In this document: positions 21,659 to 30,567 of the stretch, in pieces
Layout: each line of letters begins with the position of its first letter
How positions within the stretch are numbered: the stretch's first letter is position 1
NCBI RefSeq assembly: GCF_020708045.1
Contig: NZ_JAJFES010000007.1
Coordinates: forward strand, 62,001 to 126,000
Reading direction: 5' to 3'
From: Massilia sp. IC2-278
GTDB taxonomy: Bacteria; Pseudomonadota; Gammaproteobacteria; Burkholderiales; Burkholderiaceae_D
Length of the DNA stretch: 64,000 nt
The notes under the pieces: model-generated
What the model saw: the letters and a program-made list of their open reading frames with translations, nothing else
Database searches by the model: none
Told to the model about the DNA's origin: nothing
Translations under genes and position numbers: made by a program

Positions 21659-24457
21659 ATGGAATTAGCCAAGTCTTTCGAGCCCGCCGACATCGAACAA
21701 TACTGGCGCGCCGAGTGGGAACAGCGCGGGTACTTCGCCGCCACCCTCGACGCCGACAAACCATCGTTCAGCATCCAGCTGCCGCCGCCGAACGTGACGG
21801 GCACGCTGCACATGGGCCATGCGTTCAACCAGACCGTGATGGATGGCCTGACGCGCTACTACCGCATGCGCGGCTATAACACCGCCTGGGTCCCGGGCAC
21901 CGACCACGCCGGCATCGCCACCCAGATCGTCGTCGAGCGCCAGCTCGACGCCCAGAAGATCTCGCGCCACGACCTCGGCCGCGAGGAATTCATCAAGAAG
22001 GTCTGGGAGTGGAAGGAAAAGTCGGGCAACACCATTACCGGCCAGATGCGCCGCCTGGGCGCCTCGCCGGACTGGCAGCGCGAATACTTCACGATGGACG
22101 AGACGCGCTCGAAAGTCGTCTCCGAAGTCTTCGTGCGCCTGTACGAACAGGGCCTGATCTACCGCGGCAAGCGCCTGGTCAACTGGGACCCGGTGCTGGG
22201 CACCGCCGTCTCCGACCTGGAAGTCGATTCGGTCGAGGAAGACGGCTCGATGTGGTACATCCAGTACCCGCTGGCCGACGGTTCCGGCACGCTGACGGTG
22301 GCCACCACCCGGCCTGAAACCATGCTCGGCGACGTCGCCGTGGCGGTCGACCCGACCGACGAGCGCTACCTGCACCTGCACGGCAAGATGCTCAAATTGC
22401 CGCTGACGGACCGCGAAATCCCGATCATCGCCGACTCCTACGTCGACAAGGAATTCGGCACCGGCTGCGTGAAGATCACCCCGGCGCACGACTTCAACGA
22501 CTACGCCGTCGGCCAGCGCGCGGGTCTCGCGCCGATCACGATCATGACGCTCGACGCCAAGATCAACGAGAATGCCCCGGCCCAGTACCAGGGCCTGGAC
22601 CGCTTCAAGGCGCGCAAGCAGATCGTCGCCGACCTCGAAGCGCTCGGCCTGCTGGAACAAGTCAAGCCGCACAAGCTGATGGTCCCGCGCGGCGACCGCA
22701 CCGGTGTCGTCATCGAGCCGATGCTGACCGACCAGTGGTTCGTGGCCATGACCAAGCCGGCGCCGGAAGGCACCTTCAATCCCGGTAAATCGATCACCGA
22801 AGTGGCGCTGGAAAAGGTCGCCAGCGGCGAAATCAAGTTCGTGCCCGAGAACTGGAGCACGACCTACAACCAGTGGCTGGGCAACATCCAGGACTGGTGC
22901 ATCTCGCGCCAGCTGTGGTGGGGCCACCGCATTCCGGCCTGGTTCGACGAAGCCGGGAACATCATCGTCGCGCGCGACGAAGACGAAGCGAAAGCCAAGG
23001 CCGCCGCGCAGGGCATCACGGGCGAACTGCGCCGTGACGACGACGTGCTCGACACCTGGTTCTCGTCGGCCCTGGTGCCGTTCTCGACCATGGGCTGGCC
23101 GGAAGAAACCCCGGACATGAAGATGTTCCTGCCATCGTCGGTCCTGGTCACCGGCTTCGACATCATCTTCTTCTGGGTGGCGCGCATGGTCATGATGACC
23201 GCGCACTTCACCGGCAAGGTGCCGTTCGAGACCGTCTACGTGCACGGCCTGGTGCGCGATTCGCAGGGCCAGAAGATGTCGAAGTCGAAGGGCAACACCC
23301 TCGACCCGATCGACCTGATCGACGGCATCGACGTCGAGTCGCTGGTTGCCAAGCGTACGCAAGGCCTGATGGACCCGCGCGCCGCCGAGAAAATCGCCAA
23401 GGCCACGCGCAAGGAATTCCCGACCGGGATTCCGTCGTTCGGCACCGACGCCGTGCGCTTCACCATGGCCAGCTACGCCTCGCTGGGCCGCAACATCAAC
23501 TTCGACCTCGGCCGCGCCGAAGGCTACCGCAACTTCTGCAACAAGCTGTGGAACGCGACGCGCTTCGTGATGATGAACACCGAAGGCAAGGACTGCGGCC
23601 AGCCCGATCCGGCCGATCTGTCGCAGGCCGACAAGTGGATCATCTCGCTGATGAACCGCGCTGAGCTTGAAGTGGCGAAGGGCTTCGAGGACTACCGCTT
23701 CGACAACATCGCCTCCGCCATCTACAAGTTCGTCTGGGACGAGTACTGCGACTGGTACCTGGAAGTGGCCAAGGTCACGGTCCAGCAAGGCACCGAAGCG
23801 CAACAGCGCGCCACCCGCCACACGCTGCTGCGCGTGCTGGAAGTGATCCTGCGCCTGGCGCATCCGGTGATCCCGTTCGTGACCGAAGCGCTGTGGCAGG
23901 CGATCGCGCCGCTGGCCGGCAAGACCGGCGACAGCATCATGCTGCAGCCCTACCCGATCGCCAACGAAGCGCTGATCGACGAGGCCGCCGAAGGCTGGAT
24001 GGCCCAGCTGAAGGACTTGACCAATGCCACCCGCAACCTGCGTGGCGAGATGAAGCTGTCGCCGTCGGTGCGCGTGCCGCTGATCGTCGAACCGGGTAAC
24101 GCGGATGACCGCGCCAACATGGCCGGCTTTGCGCCCTTCATCCAGTCGCTCGGCAAACTCGCCGAAGTGCAGATCGTCGACGCCCTGCCGGAATCGCCGG
24201 CTGCCGTGTCGATCGTCGGCACCACCAAGCTGATGCTGAAGGTCGAGATCGACGTCGCCGCCGAGCGCGAGCGCCTGTCGAAGGAGATCGGACGCCTGGA
24301 AGGCGAGATCGCTAAGGCCAGCGGCAAGCTGGCTAGCGAAAGCTTCGTCGCCCGCGCACCGGCAGCAGTCGTCGCGCAGGAAAAGGAACGCCTCGCAAAC
24401 TTCTCGGCAACGGTCGAGAAGATGCGCGAACAGCTGGCCAAGCTGCAGGCAGCTTGA
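21659..24457 (+). CDS. valS: Valyl-tRNA synthetase
   Basis: Class Ia synthetase of 932 residues charging tRNA-Val. Seen: catalytic HIGH-type motif (TLHMGHAFN) near residue 50, the CP1 editing domain ([15 protein letters not shown], and [15 protein letters not shown]), KMSKSKGN near residue 540, the anticodon-binding domain, and a C-terminal coiled coil ([21 protein letters not shown]), which is characteristic of ValRS. Length is normal. The Shine-Dalgarno is weak, with a leader of about 27 bases. It is followed directly by a strong terminator. Confidence 0.98.
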   Translation: MELAKSFEPADIEQYWRAEWEQRGYFAATLDADKPSFSIQLPPPNVTGTLHMGHAFNQTVMDGLTRYYRMRGYNTAWVPGTDHAGIATQIVVERQLDAQKISRHDLGREEFIKKVWEWKEKSGNTITGQMRRLGASPDWQREYFTMDETRSKVVSEVFVRLYEQGLIYRGKRLVNWDPVLGTAVSDLEVDSVEEDGSMWYIQYPLADGSGTLTVATTRPETMLGDVAVAVDPTDERYLHLHGKMLKLPLTDREIPIIADSYVDKEFGTGCVKITPAHDFNDYAVGQRAGLAPITIMTLDAKINENAPAQYQGLDRFKARKQIVADLEALGLLEQVKPHKLMVPRGDRTGVVIEPMLTDQWFVAMTKPAPEGTFNPGKSITEVALEKVASGEIKFVPENWSTTYNQWLGNIQDWCISRQLWWGHRIPAWFDEAGNIIVARDEDEAKAKAAAQGITGELRRDDDVLDTWFSSALVPFSTMGWPEETPDMKMFLPSSVLVTGFDIIFFWVARMVMMTAHFTGKVPFETVYVHGLVRDSQGQKMSKSKGNTLDPIDLIDGIDVESLVAKRTQGLMDPRAAEKIAKATRKEFPTGIPSFGTDAVRFTMASYASLGRNINFDLGRAEGYRNFCNKLWNATRFVMMNTEGKDCGQPDPADLSQADKWIISLMNRAELEVAKGFEDYRFDNIASAIYKFVWDEYCDWYLEVAKVTVQQGTEAQQRATRHTLLRVLEVILRLAHPVIPFVTEALWQAIAPLAGKTGDSIMLQPYPIANEALIDEAAEGWMAQLKDLTNATRNLRGEMKLSPSVRVPLIVEPGNADDRANMAGFAPFIQSLGKLAEVQIVDALPESPAAVSIVGTTKLMLKVEIDVAAERERLSKEIGRLEGEIAKASGKLASESFVARAPAAVVAQEKERLANFSATVEKMREQLAKLQAA

Positions 24458-24472
24458 GAGCGTGAATGAGGG

Positions 24473-24510
24473 AGCGGCATGGCGCACAAGCGTCATGCCG
24501 CTTTTTTTTC
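24473..24510 (+). terminator. Rho-independent terminator of valS
   Basis: AGCGGCATG, a 12-nt loop, CATGCCGCT, then eight T. It probably also serves the convergent PEP-CTERM gene poorly, since no A-run precedes it. Confidence 0.9.
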
Positions 24511-24514
24511 GCCC

Positions 24515-25087
24515 TCAGGTTTTACGTGCGCGCCGCGCCGCCAGCAGCGCGGCCAATCCCAGCCCCAGCATTCCCGCATGCGCCGGTTCCGGCACCGGCG
24601 GCACCCGCGTCACGATGTTGTCGATGCGCGCCCAGTCTTCGCCATAGATATCGTCCGGATCGGGCGTGGTCATGTACCAGTTGATGTAGTTAACGTTCTG
24701 GAAGCTGGCCGGCAGCTCGACGTAGGTCAGCGGCACCTCGCCCACGATATCGAAGGTTGCTCCGTTATCGGCAACGAAGGTCGAGGTTCCGCCCAGGTAC
24801 TCGAAGCCGAGCACGTCGAAGTTCAGGCCATCGTCGCGCCGGATCTGGTAGGGCGAAGACCCGTACTGGCTGTGCAGCCACAGATTGCCGCTGCCGGGAT
24901 GCAGGTGCCCGCCGCCGACACCGGTTTCGAGCGAGGTGATGGTGTAGCCGGACTCGCTGTACGAGTCGATGTAGATGCCCTCGATCTCGTCGAAATCGAT
25001 CACGACGATGGCGGCCGAGGCGGCGCCGGCGCCAAGCATGAACAGGGCTGCAGCGGCCAGCCGTCTCAGGAATGTGAGCGGGTGCAT
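24515..25087 (-). CDS. PEP-CTERM sorting domain-containing secreted protein (second)
   Basis: Exported protein of 190 residues. A signal peptide (residues 1-25, ending GAASAA) leads into a beta-rich domain with VIDFDEIEGIYIDSYSE, NLWLHSQYG and WYMTTPDPDDIYGEDWARID, resembling the carbohydrate-binding-like beta-sandwich of many PEP-CTERM proteins. The C-terminus has VPEP, a hydrophobic helix (AGMLGLGLAALLAA) and the basic end RRARKT. Start ATG 25087 follows GAGGA. Unlike the first PEP-CTERM gene, I see no canonical sigma-54 site upstream. Confidence 0.9.
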   Translation of the reverse strand: MHPLTFLRRLAAAALFMLGAGAASAAIVVIDFDEIEGIYIDSYSESGYTITSLETGVGGGHLHPGSGNLWLHSQYGSSPYQIRRDDGLNFDVLGFEYLGGTSTFVADNGATFDIVGEVPLTYVELPASFQNVNYINWYMTTPDPDDIYGEDWARIDNIVTRVPPVPEPAHAGMLGLGLAALLAARRARKT

Positions 25088-25296
25088 GGGATGTCCTCAA
25101 TGTGGGGTTGAGAATACGCAACAATGTGTGTTTCAGCTTCCAGCATATGGACGAGCAGCACCCGTATATTGATGTGTTTCAAAGTGCGCGTTTGCGATAG
25201 CGGCTGCTTGAAACATCCGGCAACGTTTTTGTCGCCAGTTCGCGCGCACAGTTTGCTACACTGCGCCCAACGACACCAAAACAACGGAGACCCCAC

Positions 25297-25743
25297 ATGC
25301 GTACCCTGATCAAAGCCGGCCTGCTGGCCACCATGCTGTGCACGTCCGCCGCCTGGGCACAAGCCCCTTCCGCGGTCGGCCTGTGGAAAACCATCGACGA
25401 CGAAACCGGCAAGCCGAAAGCCCTGGTGCGCATCACCGAGGAAAACGGCGCCCTGCAAGGCAAGATCGAAAAGCTGTTCCTGGAACCGAACGTCGACCAG
25501 AACCCGAAATGCGTGGCCTGCGAAGACTCGCGCAAGAACCAGCCCATCGTCGGCATGACCATCGTCTCGGGCCTGAAAAAGGACGGCAACGAATACACCG
25601 GCGGCGAAATCCTGGACCCGAAAAAGGGCAAGGTCTACAAGAGCAAGGCCACGCTGCGCGAAGGCGGCAAGCAGCTGGAAGTGCGCGGCTACATCGGCGC
25701 CCCGATGTTCGGCCGCTCGCAGGTTTGGCAGCGCGAACAGTAA
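25297..25743 (+). CDS. DUF2147 domain secreted protein
   Basis: Protein of 148 residues with a signal peptide (residues 1-21, ending AWAQA). The mature part is a DUF2147 domain: VGLWKTIDDETGKPKALVRI, CVACEDSRKNQPIVGM, the repeat-rich EYTGGEILDPKKGKVYKSKA, and LEVRGYIG. It is a small periplasmic lipocalin-like beta barrel of unknown role. The start is fixed by the signal peptide and an upstream GGAG. Monocistronic, with a terminator right after it. Confidence 0.9.
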   Translation: MRTLIKAGLLATMLCTSAAWAQAPSAVGLWKTIDDETGKPKALVRITEENGALQGKIEKLFLEPNVDQNPKCVACEDSRKNQPIVGMTIVSGLKKDGNEYTGGEILDPKKGKVYKSKATLREGGKQLEVRGYIGAPMFGRSQVWQREQ

Positions 25744-25764
25744 GCTGGTATTGTTTTCATCCGA

Positions 25765-25790
25765 AGCGGCCTGCGGGCCGCTTTTTTATT
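25765..25790 (+). terminator. Rho-independent terminator after the DUF2147 gene
   Basis: AGCGGCC, TGC(G), GGCCGCT, then TTTTTATT. It ends 12 bp before the SMR gene start. Confidence 0.9.
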
Positions 25791-25801
25791 CTTAAAATAC
25801 G

Positions 25802-26143
25802 ATGACCCTCACCCAAAGCTACCTCTTCCTTGCCCTCGCCATCGTGGTCGAGGTGATCGGCACCACGGCATTAAAGGCCACAGACAACTTCACGCGGCTG
25901 TGGCCGAGCATGCTGACCATCGTGTGCTATGCGGCCTCGTTCTACCTGCTCACCTTTTCATTGAAAGTGCTGCCGACCGGGATCGCGTACGCCATCTGGT
26001 CGGGCGTCGGCATCGTGCTGATTTCGATCGTCAGCTGGGTCGTCTATAAACAGAGCCTGGACCTGCCGGCGCTGATCGGCTTGGGGCTGATCATTGCGGG
26101 CGTATTGGTGATCAACCTGTTTTCGAAGAGCGTCGGGCACTAG
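25802..26143 (+). CDS. emrE: SMR family multidrug efflux protein (EmrE-like)
   Basis: Proton-coupled exporter of lipophilic cations, working as an antiparallel dimer in the inner membrane. Length 113 residues with four helices. The essential membrane glutamate is present (Glu17, equal to EmrE Glu14, in VVEVIGTTALK). FTRLWPS, CYAASFYLL, PTGIAYAIWSGVGIVLIS and GVLVINL match EmrE closely. The last 32 bp overlap the 3' end of the convergent MFS gene. Confidence 0.93.
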   Translation: MTLTQSYLFLALAIVVEVIGTTALKATDNFTRLWPSMLTIVCYAASFYLLTFSLKVLPTGIAYAIWSGVGIVLISIVSWVVYKQSLDLPALIGLGLIIAGVLVINLFSKSVGH

Positions 26144-27374
26144 GCAGCCCGGCGGACGGCGTGCCCGTCATTCGCCGCACGGTAGCGGCCCAGAACGCCA
26201 GCGCCAGCGCGCTCACGCCGGCGCCGAGCAGGCAGACACCCGCCCAGCCGGCGGCCGCATACATGGCGGTAGTTGCTATGGCGCCGGCGCCGCTGCCGAC
26301 GGCATAGAAAAGCATGTAAGCAGCGACCATGCGGCTATGCTGGTCCGGGTGCGAGCGGAAGATCATGCCCTGGTTCGTCACATGGATAGCCTGCCCGCCG
26401 AGATCGAGCAGCAGGATGCCGATGCAGAGCGCCCAGAGCGAATTGTCCAGCCAGGACAGGGGCAGCCAGGCAAGCAGGAGCAGCAACAGCGCGCCAAACG
26501 TGGTGGCTTGCCCGTAGCCTTGGTCGGCCCAGCGCCCGGCGCGGGCGGCGGCCAGCGCACCGGCTGCACCCACCAGGCCGAAGGCGCCGATCGCCGTGTG
26601 CGACAACAAATGCGGCGCTGCACTCAGCGGCAATACCATCGCACTCCAGAAGATATTCAAGGCGGCGAACATCAGCAGCGCCAGCACGCCACGCACCTGG
26701 AGCACGCGGTCCTGGCGCAGCAGCAGGAAGGTCGAGCCGATCAGGCGCAGATACGGCATGCGCCGTGGCGGCGGCGCAAGACGCGGCAGCTTCGCGCCCA
26801 GCAGCACGGCCAGCACCAGCATGGCCGCCGCCGCGCTCACATACACGCTGCGCCAGCCGCCGATATCACCGATGGCGCCCGCCAGCACGCGGGCCAGCAG
26901 CAGGCCGAGAAAGACGCCGCCTTGCGCCGCGCCGACTACCCTCCCCCGTTCATGCCCGGAAGCGGCACTGGCGGCATACGCGATCAGGCCCTGGGTCATT
27001 GCCGTTCCGAGCGCCCCGGTGAGCAGCATGGACAGCAGCAAGGCCGCAGGCGACCAGGCCAGGCCGGCGAAAGCCAGGACCGCCGCCAGCAGCAGTGCCT
27101 GCACCAGCATCAGCCGCCGCCGCTCGAGCAAGTCGCCAAGGGGCACGAGCAGCACCAGGGCCAGGGCGCAGCCGACCTGGGTGGCCGTCACCACGGCGCC
27201 GACCGCGGCCTGCGGGATGGCGAACTCCCCGGCCACGGCATCGAGCAGCGGCTGCACGTAATACACATTCGCGACACTCATCCCGCTCGCGCAGGCAAAC
27301 AGCAGGACGGTGCTGCGCGGCAGCGTCGGCGACGCGGCCTGCCGGGCGGTGGACGTGATTTCTTCGGCTTGCAT
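26112..27374 (-). CDS. MFS transporter (drug efflux-like)
   Basis: Inner-membrane secondary transporter of 420 residues with about 12 helices. N-terminal half: SGMSVANVYYVQPLLDAVAGEF, the cytoplasmic loop 2-3 motif-A region (PLGDLLERRRLML) and GALGTAMTQGLIAYAASAASGHERGRVVG. The type resembles predicted arabinose/drug MFS exporters; the substrate is unknown. Start at ATG 27374, after GGAGG. It is divergent from an HxlR regulator, with two operator-like repeats in the 92-bp gap, so that regulator probably controls it. It is convergent with emrE and overlaps it by 32 bp. Confidence 0.9.
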   Translation of the reverse strand: MQAEEITSTARQAASPTLPRSTVLLFACASGMSVANVYYVQPLLDAVAGEFAIPQAAVGAVVTATQVGCALALVLLVPLGDLLERRRLMLVQALLLAAVLAFAGLAWSPAALLLSMLLTGALGTAMTQGLIAYAASAASGHERGRVVGAAQGGVFLGLLLARVLAGAIGDIGGWRSVYVSAAAAMLVLAVLLGAKLPRLAPPPRRMPYLRLIGSTFLLLRQDRVLQVRGVLALLMFAALNIFWSAMVLPLSAAPHLLSHTAIGAFGLVGAAGALAAARAGRWADQGYGQATTFGALLLLLLAWLPLSWLDNSLWALCIGILLLDLGGQAIHVTNQGMIFRSHPDQHSRMVAAYMLFYAVGSGAGAIATTAMYAAAGWAGVCLLGAGVSALALAFWAATVRRMTGTPSAGLPSARRSSKTG

Positions 27375-27387
27375 GGCGCCTCCAAAG

Positions 27388-27443
27388 TGGTTTCAAAACA
27401 CAACCAGTTGGAGCGTAGCCAGATTGGTTTTAAAATGCAACCA
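27388..27443. promoter_or_regulatory. Twin operator-like inverted repeats
   Basis: Two 19-bp imperfect palindromes of form TGGTTT-AAAA-CAACCA: 27388-27406 and 27425-27443, centres 37 bp apart. They lie between the divergent MFS and HxlR genes and suit binding by a dimeric HxlR-type winged helix. Confidence 0.7.
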
Positions 27444-27466
27444 ATTTATTCAGCCTGGTAAGGAAG

Positions 27467-27913
27467 ATGAACAGCCGCACAATGAAGGATGCGCAGCCCT
27501 GCCCGGTTGCCCGCTCGGTAGACGTGGTCGGCGACCGCTGGAGCCTGCTGATCGTGCGCGACGCCTTCGATGGGGTAGGCCGCTTCAGCGACTTCCAGCG
27601 CAGCCTTGGGGTGGCGCGCAACATCCTGTCCGACCGGCTGCGCCGGCTGGTGGATGCGGGCATCCTGGCAACCCGGCCCGCCGCAAGGGGCAGCGCCTAC
27701 CAGGAATATGTGTTGACCGAGCAGGGCAAGTCCCTGTTCCCGGTGGTCGTGGCGCTGCGCCAGTGGGGCGAACGGCATTTGTTCGCGGACGGCGAGCGCC
27801 ATTCCGAACTGGTGGACAAGCGCACGGGCCAGCCCCTGCATGCCATGGCGCCCCGGGCGATGGATGGGCAGGTGGTGTCGCCGGAAGACACCGAGGTAAG
27901 AAAACGCTCGTAA
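27467..27913 (+). CDS. HxlR family transcriptional regulator
   Basis: Winged-helix DNA-binding protein of 148 residues. HxlR signature: CPVARSVDVVGDRWSLLIVRDA near residue 12, RFSDFQRSLGVARNILSDRLRRLVDAGIL (recognition helix) and the wing YQEYVLTEQGKSLFPV. A C-terminal extension after residue 115 may carry ligand or redox sensing, but no Cys beyond Cys12 is seen. Start ATG 27467, just after AAGGAAG. The divergent MFS gene and the twin repeats make it a local efflux regulator; this is inference from layout. Confidence 0.93.
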   Translation: MNSRTMKDAQPCPVARSVDVVGDRWSLLIVRDAFDGVGRFSDFQRSLGVARNILSDRLRRLVDAGILATRPAARGSAYQEYVLTEQGKSLFPVVVALRQWGERHLFADGERHSELVDKRTGQPLHAMAPRAMDGQVVSPEDTEVRKRS

Positions 27914-27920
27914 CGGCGGC

Positions 27921-28127
27921 TTATCTCGGCGCCCGCCGCCGGTCCGCCTGGCGATGCCGTTCGGGCGAACACAGCAGCCGCATCGCCACGTGCCTGGGCA
28001 CGCCGGCCAGTTGCATGAAGACAAACGCCGGATAGGGTCCGTCAAGGCGCAGGATGCGCAAGGCATCGTCGACCCGGGCCGCCGTGCGCGTGTTGGTCCG
28101 GGGGTCCGCTCGTTTGGTGTCTGGCAT
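27921..28127 (-). CDS. Small hypothetical protein
   Basis: Not recognised. It would encode 68 residues: a charged N-terminus (MPDTKRADPRTNTRTAARVDD), a central hydrophobic part (YPAFVFMQLAGVPRHVAMRLL) and a basic end. Support comes from a strong GGAGG six bases before ATG 28127. It lies between the end of the HxlR gene (convergent, 7 bp gap) and the MgtC gene on its own strand. There is no signal peptide and no known motif. It could be spurious. Confidence 0.45.
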   Translation of the reverse strand: MPDTKRADPRTNTRTAARVDDALRILRLDGPYPAFVFMQLAGVPRHVAMRLLCSPERHRQADRRRAPR

Positions 28128-28192
28128 GCGAGCCTCCATCGTTCCACGAGCAGACCATCCTAGCAAACTTGCGGGCATGCCGCGCCCGCTTG

Positions 28193-28702
28193 CTACCTAT
28201 CACTTTTGCTGGGGACGCTCCCGGACAGGCCAGGCCGGCGCCTGGGCGCGCGCAGGATGGCCAGGATGACCAGCGCAAACAAGGCGCTCAGCACGGCCGT
28301 GGCTTCGCGCCCCATGCCGGCGGCGATGCCGACGGCGGCCGTCAGCCACACGCTGGCGGCGGTGGTCAGGCCGCGGATGTCGTTCTTGTCGCGCTGCTTC
28401 AGGATAGCGCCGGCGCCGAGGAAGCCGATGCCGGCGGTGACGCCCTGCAGCACGCGCGACAGGTCCTCGACCTTCATCCCGGCCTGCAGCGGAATCAGCA
28501 CGAACAGGGCCGACCCGAGCGACACCAGCATGTGGGTGCGCAGGCCGGCCGAGGCGCCGGCCGATTCGCGTTCGTAGCCCAGCAGTCCGCCAAGGATGAT
28601 CGCCACCAGCATGCGCACCACGATGCGCGTGATGTCCTCCACCTCGCCCAGATCCGAAAATTCTTCCTGTACCGCCAGCCAGCTTTGCTCATACCACGCC
28701 AT
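28193..28702 (-). CDS. MgtC/SapB family membrane protein
   Basis: Inner-membrane protein of 169 residues with about four or five helices. Family motifs: RMLVAIILGGLLGYERE, AGLRTHMLVSLGSALF, GVTAGIGFLGAGAILK and IRGLTTAASVWLTAAVGIAAG. MgtC proteins affect growth under low Mg2+ and inhibit F-type ATP synthase in pathogens; this one lacks the long cytoplasmic C-terminal domain of Salmonella MgtC. Start at ATG 28702, after GGGAGGA. Confidence 0.93.
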   Translation of the reverse strand: MAWYEQSWLAVQEEFSDLGEVEDITRIVVRMLVAIILGGLLGYERESAGASAGLRTHMLVSLGSALFVLIPLQAGMKVEDLSRVLQGVTAGIGFLGAGAILKQRDKNDIRGLTTAASVWLTAAVGIAAGMGREATAVLSALFALVILAILRAPRRRPGLSGSVPSKSDR

Positions 28703-28813
28703 GCGACTCCTCCCTGCCATCGAGGGGAAATGATGCCACCTCAGCGGGATGCATGGCGCATGGCTGCGCCCGACTCGGAGAAACGGTTTAGGTCCTTACG
28801 GCCAGCCGCGCAT

Positions 28814-29419
28814 TTACAGCCAGCCCGCGTCGCGCGCCAGGCGGTAGGCCTCGACGCGGTTGCCGGCACCGAGCTTGCTGATCGCCTCCGACAGGTAGTT
28901 GCGCACGGTGCCCTCGGACAGGTGGATCTGGCGCGCGATGTCGGCGCTGCTGGCGCCCTCGCCGGCCAGGCGCAGCACCTGCCGTTCGCGTTCGGTCAGC
29001 GGGTCCTGGGCGCCGCTCCAGCTTTCCAAGGCCAGTTCCGGGGCGATGGCGCGCCCGCCCGCATGCACGGTGCGGATCGCCGCGGCCAGCGCGTCGGCCG
29101 GCGCATCCTTCAGCAGGAAGCCGCGCACGCCGGCAGACAGTGCGCGGCGCAGGTAGCCGCTGCGGCCAAAGGTGGTGACGATCATCACGCGGCTGGCTGC
29201 ACCGCGCGTTGCCAGTTGCGCAGCGAGTTCCAGCCCGGTCATGCGCGGCATCTCGATATCGGTCAGCACGATGTCGGGCGCATGCTGCTCGCACAGGGCC
29301 AACGCCTCGGCGCCGTCGGCGGCGGTGGCGACCACCTCGATGTCCGGTTCCAGTCCAAGCAAGGCGGCCAGGGCGCCGCGCACCATGGCCTGGTCTTCGG
29401 CGATCAGGATGCGGATCAT
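28814..29419 (-). CDS. NarL/DesR-type response regulator
   Basis: Two-component response regulator of 201 residues. The receiver domain has the acidic pocket AEDQ near residue 8, phospho-acceptor Asp54 (VLTDIEMP), and the switch Thr/Lys (VTTF, LLKDAP). The C-terminus is a LuxR-type helix-turn-helix: LTERERQVLRLAGEGASSADIARQIHLSEGTVRNYLSEAISKL. It overlaps its kinase gene by 4 bp (ATGA). Targets are unknown, but the amidohydrolase gene ahead of the kinase is an obvious candidate. Confidence 0.95.
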   Translation of the reverse strand: MIRILIAEDQAMVRGALAALLGLEPDIEVVATAADGAEALALCEQHAPDIVLTDIEMPRMTGLELAAQLATRGAASRVMIVTTFGRSGYLRRALSAGVRGFLLKDAPADALAAAIRTVHAGGRAIAPELALESWSGAQDPLTERERQVLRLAGEGASSADIARQIHLSEGTVRNYLSEAISKLGAGNRVEAYRLARDAGWL

Positions 29420-30549
29420 GCGGCCGCTCCGGCCGGCACGCGCAGCTCCAGCGCCAGGCCGCTGCTGGCCGCGACGGCCAGCGCCAGCTTGCCGCCAATC
29501 GCCGCGGCCCGCTCCTGCATGCCGCTCAGGCCATTCCCCTGGCGCAGGTCGCGCGCGTCGCGCAGGCGCGCGCCGTCGTCCATCACGCGCAGCACGGCAT
29601 TCGCCCCTTCCTGCGCCAGCGACAGCGTGCAGCGGCGCGCGCCGGCATGGCGCACGACGTTGGTAATGGCCTCGCGCAGGGCCAGCGCCAGCACGTGTTC
29701 GGCCGCCGGCGCCAGCGTCACGCGCTCGACCCGTTCATCGAGTTCGACGTCCGCCGCGGCCAGGCTGGCGCGGGCGCTTGCCAATGCATGCGCCAGCCCG
29801 CTCTCGCGGTAGCCGCTGACGGCGCTGCGCACTTCGCCCAGCGCCTGGCGCGCGGTGGCTTCGATGTCGGCGATCTCGCGCCGGCACGCGTCAGGATTGC
29901 GCTCGGCCAGCTTGCCCGCCAGTTCGGCCTTCAGCGCGATCAGCGACAGCGAGTGGCCAAGCAGGTCGTGCAGGTCGCGCGAGATGCGTTCGCGCTCGGC
30001 GATGGTGGCCATGTGCTCGACTTCTTCCTGCTTGCGCAGCAGTTCCTGGCGCGAGCGGCGCAGGCGCGCATCCATGATCGAGCCGATCGTCACCGGCAGG
30101 CCGGCGGTGAGCAGGGGCAGCAGGAACAAAAAGCGCATCTGTGCCGAGGCGGCCAGCAGCGAGGCCAGCATGGCCAGCGCCAGCACGGCGCCGGCGGCCA
30201 GGATGGCGCGCCGCAGGTCCGTGAAGCCGGCCGCCATGGTGCAGGCGAAGATGAAGAAGGTGGCGGCGCCGGCGTTCCAGTGCACCCAGGCGGCGCCGAG
30301 CAGGCAGCTGCCCAGCATGCAGGCGCCGATCTGCCAGCCGCGCGCCCAGAAGCTGGCGCAATACAGCCAGACGAAGAACACGATGGTGGCGGCCAGCAGC
30401 ACCGCCTCCAGCGCGCCCGGCGGCACGTAGGCGTATTTCCAGAACATGTAGCCGAGGCTGAGCAGCCAGAGGTAAGGCAGCCTGCCATACTCGGCCGGAA
30501 TCCATGGCCTCGCCCACCACGCCGCCAATGCCTGCCTGATCGTGTTCAT
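29416..30549 (-). CDS. Sensor histidine kinase, HisKA_3 (DesK-like)
   Basis: Membrane sensor kinase of 377 residues. The first 155 residues hold about five hydrophobic helices and no large extracellular domain, as in DesK, which senses membrane state. A coiled linker (RQELLRKQEEVEHMATIAERERIS) leads to the phospho-acceptor His194 in RDLHDLLGHSLSLIALK. The ATP-binding domain keeps an N-box-like REAITNVVRHA and a G-box GNGLSGMQERA. It is 18 bp after the amidohydrolase gene and overlaps the regulator gene by 4 bp, so the three probably form one operon. Confidence 0.93.
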   Translation of the reverse strand: MNTIRQALAAWWARPWIPAEYGRLPYLWLLSLGYMFWKYAYVPPGALEAVLLAATIVFFVWLYCASFWARGWQIGACMLGSCLLGAAWVHWNAGAATFFIFACTMAAGFTDLRRAILAAGAVLALAMLASLLAASAQMRFLFLLPLLTAGLPVTIGSIMDARLRRSRQELLRKQEEVEHMATIAERERISRDLHDLLGHSLSLIALKAELAGKLAERNPDACRREIADIEATARQALGEVRSAVSGYRESGLAHALASARASLAAADVELDERVERVTLAPAAEHVLALALREAITNVVRHAGARRCTLSLAQEGANAVLRVMDDGARLRDARDLRQGNGLSGMQERAAAIGGKLALAVAASSGLALELRVPAGAAA

Positions 30550-30567
30550 CGTTGTTGTCGCTTATCG

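Noticed and set aside
21665..24496. Open frame of 943 codons on the minus strand opposite valS
   Set aside because: Antisense shadow of a GC-rich gene; the translation is biased to His, Arg, Asp and Val, without domains. ValRS is certain on the other strand.
24515..25296. Sigma-54 promoter for the second PEP-CTERM gene
   Set aside because: A GCAA followed by GTGT-like bases is present upstream, but spacing and the GG element do not fit TGGCAC-N5-TTGC.
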